Notes: generated from the sequence alone by a model not told the origin. A stretch of DNA of 64,000 nucleotides from DASUBV01 sp036501025 (GCA_036501025.1 DASYBB010000161.1:1-64000); one strand, 5' to 3'. Positions 43,258 to 52,586 are shown, numbered from the stretch's first letter. Numbers and translations: made by a program.

Positions 43258-44106
43258 ATGTCAGAACTCGCGCGCGACCACCTCGGCCAGTTCGGTGTCT
43301 GGGGGCCGGCGAGCGTCCTCACGCCCGGTCTCGCCCTCGCCCTGGAGGAAGCCGGCTACGGCACCTTGTGGGTCGGCGGCTCGCCGGACGGGTCGCTGGC
43401 CGAGGTCGAGGAGCTGATCGACGCGACCACGACCCTCACGCTGGCCACCGGCATCGTGAACATCTGGAAGGACGCCGCCGCCGACGTCGCCGCCTCCTTC
43501 CGCCGCATCGCCGCCCGGCACCCGGGCCGGTTCCTGCTCGGCGTCGGCGCCGGCCACCGCGAGGCCACCCAGGAGTACTCCCGCCCGTACGAGGCGCTGG
43601 TCAGCTACGTCGACGTGCTGCTGGCCGAGGGCGTCCCGGCCGAGGACCTGGTGCTGGCCGCGCTCGGCCCGAAGGTGCTGCGGCTGGCCGCCGAGCGGAC
43701 CGCCGGCGCGCATCCCTACCTGGTCACGCCCGAGCACACCCGCCGGGCGCGGGCCATCATGGGCGCCGGCCCGGTCCTCGCGCCCGAGCAGAAGGTGGTC
43801 CTGGACACGGACCCGGCACGCGCCCGCGCCATCGGCCGGCCGCGGGTCCAGCGCCCCTACCTCGGCCTGGTCAACTACACCAGCAACCTGCGCCGCCTGG
43901 GCTGGAGCGACGACGACCTGCGCGACGGCGGCAGCGACGCGCTCATCGACGCGCTCGTCGCGCACGGCACCGCGGCCCAGGTCGCGGCCCGGCTGCACGA
44001 GCACCTCGACGCCGGCGCCGACCATGTCTGCCTGCAGCTCCTCACCGCCCCCGACGCCGACGCCCTGGCCGGGTACCGCGCCCTGGCCACCGCCCTCAAG
44101 CTCTAG
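43258..44106 (+). CDS. LLM-class F420-dependent oxidoreductase (TIGR03620-like)
   Basis: The 282-residue luciferase-fold protein has GYGTLWVGGSPDGSLAEVEE, TLTLATGIVNIWKDAAADVA and PGRFLLGVGAGHREAT, blocks of the TIGR03620 group of predicted F420-dependent enzymes. The C-terminal region reads DHVCLQLLTAPDADALAGY. Substrate unknown. AGGAG precedes the ATG. A terminator follows at 44118. Confidence 0.9.
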   Translation: MSELARDHLGQFGVWGPASVLTPGLALALEEAGYGTLWVGGSPDGSLAEVEELIDATTTLTLATGIVNIWKDAAADVAASFRRIAARHPGRFLLGVGAGHREATQEYSRPYEALVSYVDVLLAEGVPAEDLVLAALGPKVLRLAAERTAGAHPYLVTPEHTRRARAIMGAGPVLAPEQKVVLDTDPARARAIGRPRVQRPYLGLVNYTSNLRRLGWSDDDLRDGGSDALIDALVAHGTAAQVAARLHEHLDAGADHVCLQLLTAPDADALAGYRALATALKL

Positions 44107-44117
44107 CCCCGCGAGCC

Positions 44118-44150
44118 GGCCGGGCGGCGCCGGGGTGCGCCCGCCCGGCC
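44118..44150 (+). terminator. GC hairpin after the F420-type oxidoreductase
   Basis: GGCCGGGCGG (44118-44127) pairs with CCGCCCGGCC (44141-44150); an inner CGC/GCG pair with one bulge extends the stem. It begins 12 bases after the stop codon. Confidence 0.65.
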
Positions 44151-44253
44151 GCGTGAATGGCGGGGTGAATGCTGGTCCCGGCCCGGAATCGGGTCCGCCC
44201 ATGCCGTACATTCTGTTCTGCGCTCAGGGACCCGGAAGGGCAGGGGGTTGGCG

Positions 44254-44667
44254 ATGGGCACCGATGCCCGGCTCGGCTCGGTCGTCATGTTCGTGCGGGA
44301 GCTGGACCGGTCGGTGGACTTCTACGCCGCCGTCCTCAGCCTGACCGTCGTGGACCGCAGCCCGACCGCCGCCCTGCTGTCCAGCCCCACCACCCAGCTG
44401 GTCCTGCGGGCCATGGGCGACAACGCGACCCACCCGCTGGGCGCCGTCGGCGTTCAGTACGCCGTCTGGACCGCGGCCAGCCCGGCCGACCTGGATCGCA
44501 GCGAGCAGGCCCTGAAGCAGCGGGCCGCACACCGCAGCACCCGCAGCGACGACGGCCACACGGTGGTCGAGGGCCGCGATCCGGACGACATCGTGGTCAT
44601 GGTCAGCCATCCCGGCCCGGACGTGTCCCCGCTGCGCAAGCTTCCGGCCCGCATCTACGGCTGGTAG
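44254..44667 (+). CDS. VOC-family (glyoxalase/dioxygenase fold) protein
   Basis: The 137-residue protein has a single vicinal-oxygen-chelate module: LGSVVMFVRELDRSVDFYAA, then LTVVDRSPTAALLSS and a terminal EGRDPDDIVVMVSH strand. Several metal-ligand positions are not obvious, so catalysis is uncertain; binding or resistance roles are possible. The ATG at 44254 is preferred to a TTG at 44248. Confidence 0.82.
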   Translation: MGTDARLGSVVMFVRELDRSVDFYAAVLSLTVVDRSPTAALLSSPTTQLVLRAMGDNATHPLGAVGVQYAVWTAASPADLDRSEQALKQRAAHRSTRSDDGHTVVEGRDPDDIVVMVSHPGPDVSPLRKLPARIYGW

Positions 44668-44722
44668 CCCCCGGACGTTCGGCGGGCGCCGTCCCGGGCG
44701 GACGTAGGAGACGGAATAATCC

Positions 44723-44746
44723 GAATAGTTACCGGCAGCTGGGTAC
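44723..44746 (+). promoter_or_regulatory. Possible SigB/SigF-type promoter (GAAT-N14-GGGTAC)
   Basis: GAAT (44723-44726) and GGGTAC (44741-44746) are 14 bases apart and fit GNNT-N14-GGGTAC. The universal stress protein gene starts 168 bases downstream, so the leader would be long; the match is weaker evidence than those at 4-6 kb. Confidence 0.35.
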
Positions 44747-44913
44747 GGTTGGCCCAGGCCCGGCAGCACCCGGACGGGTGGCGCCGGGCCTGGCCTCGGC
44801 GGGCGGCCCGCGGCCGGTCTTCGTCATGATCTGTCCCATGAAGCCCCGTGCTTCATCGACACCGTGGTTGGTGACGCCGTGGCTGATGGCGCCGTGATCG
44901 GGCGGGCCGCCTG

Positions 44914-45345
44914 ATGGACCCGCATCCGGGCGTGCCCGTGCTCCTGGTGGGCATCGACGGCTCCGACACCTCGCTGCGGGCCGGGGCCTACGCCGGCGGC
45001 ATGGCCCTGCGGCTCCACGCCCGGCTCGTCTGCCTCTACGTGCGCAGCTACACCGTGGCCGGCGGGGCCGGGGTGGCCGCCGTCCCGTCCATCCAGCAGG
45101 CCCAGGACGAGATCGCGGCCGAGCTGCGGGAGATGGTCGAGACCCAGGGCCAGCGGCTCGGCCTCGTCGCCGAGTTCGTCGAGCGGATGGGCAACCCGTT
45201 CAGCGAGATCGTCAAGCTGGCCGACCAGCTGCCCGCCGACGCGGTGATCGTCGGCGCGTCGACCAAGGCCGGCCACCGGTTCGTCGGCTCGCTGGCCGTG
45301 CACCTGGTGCGGGCCAGCCGGTGGCCGATTACCGTCGTGCCCTAG
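44914..45345 (+). CDS. Universal stress protein (UspA family)
   Basis: The 143-residue protein has the Usp fold: VLLVGIDGSDTSLRAGAYA at the N-terminus, ADAVIVGAS near 105 and the nucleotide-binding tail GHRFVGSLAVHLVRAS followed by the ITVVP strand. The G-2x-G-9x-G-S ATP motif is partly matched. Single-domain form. Convergent with the helicase gene, 26 bases apart. Its promoter region holds a SigB-like element. Confidence 0.9.
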   Translation: MDPHPGVPVLLVGIDGSDTSLRAGAYAGGMALRLHARLVCLYVRSYTVAGGAGVAAVPSIQQAQDEIAAELREMVETQGQRLGLVAEFVERMGNPFSEIVKLADQLPADAVIVGASTKAGHRFVGSLAVHLVRASRWPITVVP

Positions 45346-45371
45346 ACCGACCGGGCCGTCGACCCGCCCGC

Positions 45372-47210
45372 CTAGCGCCGGGTCGCCGCCCACCGGCGCA
45401 GCATGTCGATCCGCTCGCGGATCTGGGTGCCGGTGGCCTGCGGGACCGCGGGGCCGCCGCAGGCCCGGCGCAGGTCGGCGTGGATGACCGCGTGCGGCTG
45501 GCTCGTCCGGTGATGCCACGCCGTGACCAGCCCGTTCAGCTCCTTGCGCAGGCCGGCGAGGTTCTCCCGGGTCGAGCCGCCGGCACCGGGCGCGGCGGCG
45601 TGCGCGCTGGTGCCGGGCTGAGCGGGCACCGCCCCGGCCAGCGATGCCGACGGGCCGCCCGGCGCGCCGGGGCCGTCCGCCGCGCCGGGGCCGTCCGCCG
45701 CGGGGCCGGGGCGGGGGACGGTGACCTGCGTGGCCTTGCGCTTGCGCAGCAGCAGGGTGACCTGCTCGGGCTCGAGCAGGCCGGGCAGCCCGAGGAAGTC
45801 GTCTTCCTCGGCCGAGGTGCCGAACTCGCCGCCGTCGTAGAGCGCCCGGTCGAAGTGCGCCGAGGCCTCCAGCGCCTTGAACGGCGCGTCCTCCAGCTGG
45901 TCCGGCGTGTCCCGGCGGCGCTGCGCCTCGGCGAGCTCGCGCTCCTCCTCCGCGCCGTCGGCCCGGCGGGCCAGTACGTGATCGCGCTCGGCCTCGAGCT
46001 CGGCGGCGTAGCCGAGCAGCTGCGGCACCGACGGCAGGAACACCGAGGCCGTCTCGCCGCGGGACCGCACGCGGACGAAGCGGCCCACCGCCTGGGCGAA
46101 GAACAGCGCCGTGCTCACGCTCGTGGCGTAGACCCCGACGGCCAGCCGCGGGATGTCGACGCCCTCCGACACCATCCGGACCGCCACCATCCACCGGTCC
46201 TGCGACGCCGCGAACGTCCCGATCTTCTTGCTGGCCGCGGGGTCATCGGAGAGCACCACCACCGGCCGGGTCCCGGTGACCTTCCGCAGCAGGCTGGCGT
46301 AGGCGCGCGCGTCCGCGTGGTCGCCGGCGATCACCAGGCCGCCCGCGTCCGGCATGGCCCGCCGCACCTCGGTCAGCCGGCGGTCCGCGGCCTCCAGGAC
46401 GCGCGCCACCCACTCGCCGTCGGGGTCCAGCGCGGTCCGCCACGCGTACGCCATCTGGTCCGGCGTCATCGGGGTGCCGAGCGTGCCGGTGACCTCGTCG
46501 CCCGCCCGGCTGCGCCAGCGCATCTCGCCCGAGTAGGCCAGGAAGATGACCGGGCGGACGACGCCGTCCTCCAGGGCCGGCCCGTAGCCGTAGACGTAAT
46601 CCGAGCGGCTGCGCTTGCTGCCGTCCGGCTCCTCGAGATAAGTCACAAACGGAATGGGATTGGCGTCGCTGCGAAAAGGGGTTCCGGTCAGCCCCAATCT
46701 GCGGCGGGCCGGCTCAAATGCCTCCCGCGCCGCTTCGCCCCAGGAAAGCGCGTCACCCACATGGTGGATCTCATCGAAGATCACCATCGTGCGGCGGTTC
46801 TCGGTGCGCTGGCGGTGCAGCGCGGGGTGGGCGGCAACCTGGGCGTAGGTCACGACGACGCCCGCGTAGTCGGCCGACGCCCGGCCCTGGCCGTTGCGGT
46901 AGGACGGGTCCAGCGCGATGCCCACGCGGTGGGCGGCCTGGGCCCACTGGTGCTTGAGGTGCTCGGTCGGCGTGACGACGGTGACCGACATGATCTCCCG
47001 CCGGGCCAGCAACTCGGCCGCGATGGTCAGCGCGAACGCCGTCTTGCCCGCGCCCGGCGTCGCAACCAGCAGGAAGTCCCGGCGCAGCAGCCGAAAGTAC
47101 TCGCGATACGCGGCCTTCTGCCAGGCTCGCAGGGAAGCGAGGAGATCCTGCCGCACGGGCGCTCCGGCCGTGGCATGGTCATCGGGGCTCGCGGGGGCGG
47201 GGATGCTCAC
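45372..47210 (-). CDS. SF2 DEAD/DEAH-type helicase
   Basis: The 612-residue protein has helicase motif I ATPGAGKT (about 50), Ia VVTPTEHLKHQW, II DEIHH, III GLTGTPFRSDANP, V RMVSEGVDIP and VI QAVGRFVR. The arrangement is that of UvrB/XPB-like or type III restriction-like SF2 enzymes, with no nuclease domain visible. An Ala/Gly/Pro linker (about 490-540) leads to a C-terminal helical region with LRKELNGLVTAWHHRTSQPH. Translation starts at GTG. Homologs are common in Actinobacteria; DNA repair is a reasonable guess. Confidence 0.9.
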   Translation of the reverse strand: MSIPAPASPDDHATAGAPVRQDLLASLRAWQKAAYREYFRLLRRDFLLVATPGAGKTAFALTIAAELLARREIMSVTVVTPTEHLKHQWAQAAHRVGIALDPSYRNGQGRASADYAGVVVTYAQVAAHPALHRQRTENRRTMVIFDEIHHVGDALSWGEAAREAFEPARRRLGLTGTPFRSDANPIPFVTYLEEPDGSKRSRSDYVYGYGPALEDGVVRPVIFLAYSGEMRWRSRAGDEVTGTLGTPMTPDQMAYAWRTALDPDGEWVARVLEAADRRLTEVRRAMPDAGGLVIAGDHADARAYASLLRKVTGTRPVVVLSDDPAASKKIGTFAASQDRWMVAVRMVSEGVDIPRLAVGVYATSVSTALFFAQAVGRFVRVRSRGETASVFLPSVPQLLGYAAELEAERDHVLARRADGAEEERELAEAQRRRDTPDQLEDAPFKALEASAHFDRALYDGGEFGTSAEEDDFLGLPGLLEPEQVTLLLRKRKATQVTVPRPGPAADGPGAADGPGAPGGPSASLAGAVPAQPGTSAHAAAPGAGGSTRENLAGLRKELNGLVTAWHHRTSQPHAVIHADLRRACGGPAVPQATGTQIRERIDMLRRWAATRR

Positions 47211-47353
47211 AGGGCCGAGACGCTACCAGGGCCCGGCCCGGTATCGGCGGCAGGCCGGCCCGGCGGGTCGCCGGGGCATGCCGGCATTTGATTAAGAAGC
47301 CTGTGAATTCGGCATTATGGTGGCTTGGCAACTGGGGGCCACACTGGAGGCCA

Positions 47354-49237
47354 ATGATGGCGGTACCGCACCCGAACCTGGGCAAGCTGCGGCGCTGGGA
47401 TCCCGAGCGGATCGGCCCGTTCGCGCTGCTCGGGCGCCTCGGCGCGGGCGCCATGGGCCAGGTCTACCTCGGCCGGTCGCAGGCCGGGCGGCTGGTCGCG
47501 GTGAAGACCATCAAGATCGAGCTCGCCGAGGAGCCCGGCTTCCGGGATCACTTCGCGCACGAGGTGGCCGCGGCCCGGCGGGTCAGCGGCATGTTCACCG
47601 CCGCCGTCGTCGCCGCCGACCCCGAGGCCGACGTGCCCTGGCTGGCCACGACCTACGTCCCGGTGCCCTCGCTCAGCCGGCTGGTCCGCTCGGCCGGGCC
47701 GCAGCCGGTCCCGGCGGTGTGGTGGCTGGCGGCGGGCTGCGCCGAGGCGCTGGAGTCGATTCACGGTGCCGGGCTGGTGCACCGTGACCTGAAGCCCTCC
47801 AATGTCCTCGTCGCCCCGTCCGGCCCGCTGGTCATCGACTTCGGCGTGGCCCGGGCGGCCGAGCGGATCCAGCTCACCGTGACCCGCGGCGCGGTGGGCA
47901 CGCCCGCCTACATGGCGCCCGAGCAGGCCCGCGACACCCGGCAGGCGTCCATGGCCAGCGACGTGTACGCGCTCGGCGCCACGCTGCTGTACGCGGCCAC
48001 CGGCCACGCCCCCTACCAGGGCGAGACGGTCATGGACGTGCTGATCCGGCTGGCCACCGAGCCGCCCGACCTGTCCGGCCTGCCGCCCGAGCTGACCGAG
48101 CTGATCACCGGCTGCCTGGAGCGCAGCCCCCGCGACCGGCCCACCTCGGCGGCCCTGCTGGCCCGGCTCGGGCCGCTGGTCAGCGCCGCGCCGCACGCCG
48201 ACGGGCTGGCCCCCGGCGCCCCCCACCCGTTCCTGGCCGAGCCCGCCATGGCGCTGATCGCGGGATTCCGCAGCCGCGCCGGGAACGGCCTGCGCCCGAT
48301 CCCCGGGGACGCCGCCGCCGGGGCCGCCGCGGCCGGGGATCCCGACGACGACGCCGAGGACTCCGGCGACCTCAGCCAGGCCAGCGTGACCGGCTTCGGG
48401 AGCGAGGCCAGCGACTCGAGCCACCCCGGCTCCACGGGCAGCGGCCGGGGCGGCGACACGACGGGAGACGGCCTGACCTACGCCTCGGAGATGGCCCTCC
48501 CGGTGCCCGCGACCGAGGCCGCCGAGGCCGCCGAGCCGGCCGGCCCGCCGCCGGGCGAGGCGCCGGGCCGGTTCCGGTCGCCGCTGCGCCGCCGGAGGGA
48601 CAGCCCGGCCGCCGGCGCTGGCATCCACGAGGGCTGGCGTGCGAGCATCCCGCCGGGCCCGGCCGGGCCCGGCGCGCCGCCGGGTCCCGCCCCCGGCCGC
48701 AACCCGCACGTGGCCGCGCTGAGCCTGCCCGTCCGGGCCACGGCCGCCTGCGCGCTGCTGGTGGCCGGGGCGGCCCTCGGGGCCATCCTCACCGGCTTCG
48801 GCATGTCGGGCGGGAACAGCGGGGCGCCCAGCCCGCACCGGACGGCCCCGGCCACCCGGCCGGCCAGCCCGCCGCCACCACCGCCCGGTGCGGCCCCGTC
48901 CGCGCTCCCGTCGATCGCGGCGGGCGGGCCGCCGGCCGCCGTCTCGCTCAACCCCTTCGGCGACCCCGACACCGGCTTCGTCATCCATGGCGCGAACTGG
49001 CCGCCGGGCACGATCGTGACCATCGCGCTGGCGGGCTTCGGCGTATCGCCGGACCACCCGGTCGCGGACGCGGCGGGCAGCTTCAACTACACCATCAACC
49101 AGTCGCACGAGTTCCGGCGCGGAATGCTGCCGCCGGGGGCGTACCAGGTCACCGTGACGGGGAGCGGCGGGCAGCGGGCCACCGCGAAGTTCGACATCCG
49201 CAACGTGCCGCCACCGGGCCAGTCCCCGCCGCCGTAG
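47354..49237 (+). CDS. Transmembrane Ser/Thr protein kinase
   Basis: The 627-residue protein has an N-terminal Hanks-type kinase domain (about 20-285): glycine loop GRLGAGAMGQVYLG, Lys51 in VAVKTI, HRDLKPSN (Asp145), DFGVAR (162-164) and APE. A long Pro/Gly/Glu-rich juxtamembrane stretch precedes one membrane helix (about 462-482). The outer part has a Pro-rich stalk and a small beta domain of about 90 residues (VSLNPFGDPDTGFVIHGANW onward); no PASTA repeats. ATG chosen after GGAGG. Convergent with the FHA-like gene. Confidence 0.93.
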   Translation: MMAVPHPNLGKLRRWDPERIGPFALLGRLGAGAMGQVYLGRSQAGRLVAVKTIKIELAEEPGFRDHFAHEVAAARRVSGMFTAAVVAADPEADVPWLATTYVPVPSLSRLVRSAGPQPVPAVWWLAAGCAEALESIHGAGLVHRDLKPSNVLVAPSGPLVIDFGVARAAERIQLTVTRGAVGTPAYMAPEQARDTRQASMASDVYALGATLLYAATGHAPYQGETVMDVLIRLATEPPDLSGLPPELTELITGCLERSPRDRPTSAALLARLGPLVSAAPHADGLAPGAPHPFLAEPAMALIAGFRSRAGNGLRPIPGDAAAGAAAAGDPDDDAEDSGDLSQASVTGFGSEASDSSHPGSTGSGRGGDTTGDGLTYASEMALPVPATEAAEAAEPAGPPPGEAPGRFRSPLRRRRDSPAAGAGIHEGWRASIPPGPAGPGAPPGPAPGRNPHVAALSLPVRATAACALLVAGAALGAILTGFGMSGGNSGAPSPHRTAPATRPASPPPPPPGAAPSALPSIAAGGPPAAVSLNPFGDPDTGFVIHGANWPPGTIVTIALAGFGVSPDHPVADAAGSFNYTINQSHEFRRGMLPPGAYQVTVTGSGGQRATAKFDIRNVPPPGQSPPP

Positions 49238-49252
49238 CCGCCGGGGCCGCGG

Positions 49253-50086
49253 TCACTGGGTCGTCCACCACAGGTCCTCCTGCCGGGAGCACCACACCGG
49301 GTCGTTCAGGCGGCCCAGGTCGGCCGCGGTGATGATGCCGTGCTCGATCAGGACCCGGACGACCACCTCGTCGGACAGGCGCACGTCCGCGCGCATCAGC
49401 CCGCGCTCGGTGATCTTGCGGCGCAGCACCTTGATGTGCTCGGCGACCCGGGCCGACAGCCGGTCGCGGTAGGCCTGGTCGGTGTCGAACCGCTCCAGTT
49501 CGTGGTAGGCCCCGGTGACCTCCAGGGCGGCCCGGGCAATCTCCGGGGTCCGCGGCAGCGGCTCGGTCGCGGCCGGGTCGAGCAGCCAGGGCCGGCACCA
49601 CATGAGCGCGACCAGGTACAGCTTGGTCATCGGGTCCAGGTACAGCGGCAGGACGGTCGCCTCGCTGTCGGGCCGGGCGCGGCCGTTCCCCTCGGCGATG
49701 CCCAGGGCGTGGGACTGGCCGACCACCATCACCGACAGGGCCATGCCGTCGTCCAGCATGGCGCGCGAGCCGACCCGGGCCTCGCCCGAGCGCAGGAACC
49801 ACCCGCCTGACGGCTCGCCGCTGTCCTCCATCCGGGGCAGCCGGATCCGGTAGCCCTCGCCCTCGGTGTACAGGGCGTGCGTCCGGCTGATGTTCGCGAT
49901 CCAGACCCCGTCGGCCACCGCGCTGATGACGCCCGCCCGGCGGGACAGCCCGCGGCCGACGGCGACGGTCAGGTCGGCGTCCTGGCCGCGGCCGAACACC
50001 AGCCGGGTGCCCTCGGGGATCCCGACGACCAGCCCGGACGGCGTGCTGACCCGCGCGGCCAGGGCGGCGGGCGCTTGGGGCGACAT
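49253..50086 (-). CDS. FHA-like domain protein
   Basis: The 277-residue protein begins with an FHA-like fold: IPEGTRLVFGRGQDADLTV, SRRAGVISAVADGVWIANIS, RTHALYTEGEGYRI. This includes the GR, S and N/H positions of FHA phosphothreonine-binding loops. The C-terminal half (about 150-277) is helical with KVLRRKITERGLMRADVRLS and a Trp-rich end. AGGAGG precedes the ATG at 50086. The neighbour is the transmembrane Ser/Thr kinase, 15 bases away on the opposite strand, which suggests kinase-FHA signalling; they are not in one operon. Confidence 0.8.
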   Translation of the reverse strand: MSPQAPAALAARVSTPSGLVVGIPEGTRLVFGRGQDADLTVAVGRGLSRRAGVISAVADGVWIANISRTHALYTEGEGYRIRLPRMEDSGEPSGGWFLRSGEARVGSRAMLDDGMALSVMVVGQSHALGIAEGNGRARPDSEATVLPLYLDPMTKLYLVALMWCRPWLLDPAATEPLPRTPEIARAALEVTGAYHELERFDTDQAYRDRLSARVAEHIKVLRRKITERGLMRADVRLSDEVVVRVLIEHGIITAADLGRLNDPVWCSRQEDLWWTTQ

Positions 50087-50414
50087 GGCCCTCCTGACGG
50101 CGGAGAGGATCGGGGGCGCCGGCCCGGCCGCCTCCGCGGCCACGGGCCTTGCTGCCGTGATTGTAGGCCCGGCCCGGGCGGCCCACCGACCCCAGGATCC
50201 GGGGATACCGGCGCCGCCCATTCCACGATTTGATAGCACACGTCTGGGGCGAGGCGCCAGACACGGCCCGCGGGGGACTGCCGCTTGCGGCAGGGGGGTC
50301 CGGGCTTGACGCCAAGCACGGGCAGGACCGGTGACCGGGATTCGTCCCGGCTCACCAGTCCTGGGGGGTGCCCGGCGGGCCCGAGTCGAGTGCCTCGCCC
50401 CAGGCCCGCGCCGG
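50087..50414. other. Intergenic region upstream of FHA-like gene
   Basis: No gene is supported here. It contains the promoter side of the FHA-like gene and, at 50325-50361, the terminator hairpin of the aromatic fusion gene. Short GC-rich duplications (GGCCCGGCCCGG) are the only other structure seen. Confidence 0.6.
50325..50361 (-). terminator. TTCG-loop hairpin after the aromatic fusion gene
   Basis: Stem segments GGAC, GGTGA and CCGGGA pair with TCCCGG, TCACC and GTCC around a TTCG tetraloop (50341-50344), with one C/A mismatch and one bulged C. It starts 54 bases after the stop codon on the minus strand. Confidence 0.65.
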
Positions 50415-52508
50415 CTACGCCGGCGCGGGCACCGCCGGCCACTGCGGCACGCTGCCCAGGTGCCGCATCAGGCTCCCGAACTGGTCGAAGGACAGGCTCT
50501 GGTCGGAGTCCGACAGCGCCCGGTCAGGATCGGGGTGGACCTCGATCAGCAGCCCGTGGGCGCCGGCCGCCCGGGCCGCCCACGCCATCGGGGCCACGTA
50601 CGGCCGGCTGCCGGTCCCGTGGCTGGGGTCCACGATGATGGGCAGGTGGGTCCGCTCCCGGACCACCACTACCGCCGACAGGTCCAGCGTGTTGCGGGTG
50701 GCGTTCTCGAACGTGCGGATGCCCCGCTCGCACAAGATCACCTGCTGGTTGCCCTGGGCCACCACGTACTCGGCGGCGGCCAGCCATTCCTCGATGGTGC
50801 TGGACAGGCCGCGCTTGAGCAGCACCGGCCGGTCCACCTTGCCCAGCTCCCGCAGCAGGTCGAAGTTCTGCATGTTGCGCGCGCCGACCTGGAGGATGTC
50901 GGCCGCCCGGGCCATCCGCTGGACCTGGTTGACCGCCATCACCTCGGTGATGACCGGCAGGCCGGCCTCGCGCCCGGCCGCCACCAGCAGGTCCAGGCCC
51001 TCCCAGCCCAGCCCCTGGAACGCGTAGGGCGAGGTCCGCGGCTTGAACACGCCGCCGCGCAGGACATGCGCGCCCTGCTCGGCGACGAACCGGGCCGTCG
51101 CGCCGATCTGCTCCGCGCTCTCGACCGAGCACGGCCCGGCCATGACCGCGAACCCGTCGCCGCCGATCAGCAGGCCGCCGACGGCGATCACCGTGTCGGC
51201 CGCCCGCGCCGCGCGGTCCACCAGCTTGTACTGGCGCGACCGGCCCACGGCGGGCCGCGGTGTCCCGGCCACCGCCTCCAGCAGCTCGGCCGGCGCGGCC
51301 GGGGCGGACTCGGCCGCCGCGCTGGCCTCCCCGGCCGCCGCCGCGCTGGCCACCCCGCCGGCCCGGGCCGGCGCACGCAGCGCCTTGGCCGGGTAGCTGC
51401 CCAGGATCTTGACGAACAGGGCCGCCGTGCGCAGCTCGTCCAGCGCGGCCGCGGTCCGCGGGTCGTCGACGTTGCCCTCGATGTCCATGAAGAACAGGTA
51501 TTCCCAGGGCCGGCCCGGCCGCGGCCGGGACTCCAGCTTGGTCATCGAGTGACCGCTGGCGGCCAGCACCTCCAGGCACCGCAGCAGCGCCCCTTCCTCG
51601 TGCCGGGTGACGAGGATGAGGCTGGTCTTGCACGGGATCCGCACGTCGACGGCGGCCGGGGTGCGCGACAGCACCACGAACCGGGTGAAGTTGTCGGCCT
51701 GGTCGCTGATGTTGTGGCGCAGCACCTCCAGCCCGTAGGCCTGGGCCGCGTCCACCGAGCCGATGGCCGCCACCGTGGGATCGCCCTGCTCGGAGACGGC
51801 CCGCAGCGCCTCGGCCGTGTCGAAGTAGGTGGTCGGGACCGCGTTCGGGACCGACTGGAGGAACGCGGTGCACTGCTCCAGGCCCTGCGGATGGGAAAGG
51901 ATCTTGGTCAGGGCGGACAGCGGGACCGGGCCGAGGGCGGCCAGGCAGTGCTCGACCTTCAGGGTCTCCTCGCCGACGATGTACAGCTCGTGCTCGCGCA
52001 GCAGGGCGTAGACCTCGTTGATGCTGCCGGCCGTGGTGTTCTCGATCGGCAGCACGGACAGGTCGGCGTCGCCCGCGAGCAGGGCGCCGGCCGCCTCGCG
52101 GAACGACCGGAACCCGGTCAGGTCGCCGTCCAGGCCCCGGCCGGCCAGGTACTTCTGCGCCGCCGAGTCGCTGTAGGCGTGGGCGACGCCCTGGTAGGAG
52201 ACCCGCACGCGGCCGCCGGCGTCGCCGTTCAGGAGCCGGGCCTGCTGGGCCACCGAGTCGTTGATCAGCTCCCGGAAGATCCGGCGGACCAGGCTCCCCG
52301 ACACCCCCAGGTCGGCCGCCGCGGCGGCGACGCCGTCGAGGACCTGCCGCTCCCGGTCGGCGTCCTGGATGCCGGCCGCGCCCTGCTCCTTGACCGCCGC
52401 GATCGCGTCGATGATGTCGTGCCGCTCGGCGATCAGCCGGACGATCCCGGCGTCGACCTCGTTCAGGTCCTGGCGCAGCCCTGAGATGTCTGGACGCTGC
52501 CCGTTCAT
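50415..52508 (-). CDS. Fusion: chorismate mutase / prephenate dehydratase / ACT / DAHP synthase
   Basis: One 697-residue frame covers four parts. Residues about 5-92: AroQ-type chorismate mutase (LRQDLNEVDAGIVRLIAERH). About 100-282: prephenate dehydratase (VSYQGVAHAYSDSAA; essential Thr275 in NFTRF). About 293-373: ACT domain with ESRP (326-329), the phenylalanine-binding motif. About 380-422: Ala/Glu linker. About 424-690: AroF/KdsA-type (I-beta) DAHP synthase with AGPCSVES (457-464), GGVFKPRTSPYAFQG, and metal ligands Cys460, His630, Glu656 and an Asp near 667. It would catalyse the first step of the shikimate pathway and two phenylalanine-branch steps. ATG at 52508 after AAGGA. Confidence 0.93.
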   Translation of the reverse strand: MNGQRPDISGLRQDLNEVDAGIVRLIAERHDIIDAIAAVKEQGAAGIQDADRERQVLDGVAAAAADLGVSGSLVRRIFRELINDSVAQQARLLNGDAGGRVRVSYQGVAHAYSDSAAQKYLAGRGLDGDLTGFRSFREAAGALLAGDADLSVLPIENTTAGSINEVYALLREHELYIVGEETLKVEHCLAALGPVPLSALTKILSHPQGLEQCTAFLQSVPNAVPTTYFDTAEALRAVSEQGDPTVAAIGSVDAAQAYGLEVLRHNISDQADNFTRFVVLSRTPAAVDVRIPCKTSLILVTRHEEGALLRCLEVLAASGHSMTKLESRPRPGRPWEYLFFMDIEGNVDDPRTAAALDELRTAALFVKILGSYPAKALRAPARAGGVASAAAAGEASAAAESAPAAPAELLEAVAGTPRPAVGRSRQYKLVDRAARAADTVIAVGGLLIGGDGFAVMAGPCSVESAEQIGATARFVAEQGAHVLRGGVFKPRTSPYAFQGLGWEGLDLLVAAGREAGLPVITEVMAVNQVQRMARAADILQVGARNMQNFDLLRELGKVDRPVLLKRGLSSTIEEWLAAAEYVVAQGNQQVILCERGIRTFENATRNTLDLSAVVVVRERTHLPIIVDPSHGTGSRPYVAPMAWAARAAGAHGLLIEVHPDPDRALSDSDQSLSFDQFGSLMRHLGSVPQWPAVPAPA

Positions 52509-52586
52509 GTCCTTGCCCACCTGTCTCCGCCCGCCGGTCCTGGCCAGGGGCTGCGTGGGTATCCAGGCGCGGCCCCGCGACGTCAC

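Noticed and set aside
40178..43417. Plus-strand open frame of 1079 codons over the secreted protein and AcuC genes
   Set aside because: Antisense shadow; low-complexity composition with no recognisable domain, while the minus strand has a signal peptide and HDAC motifs.
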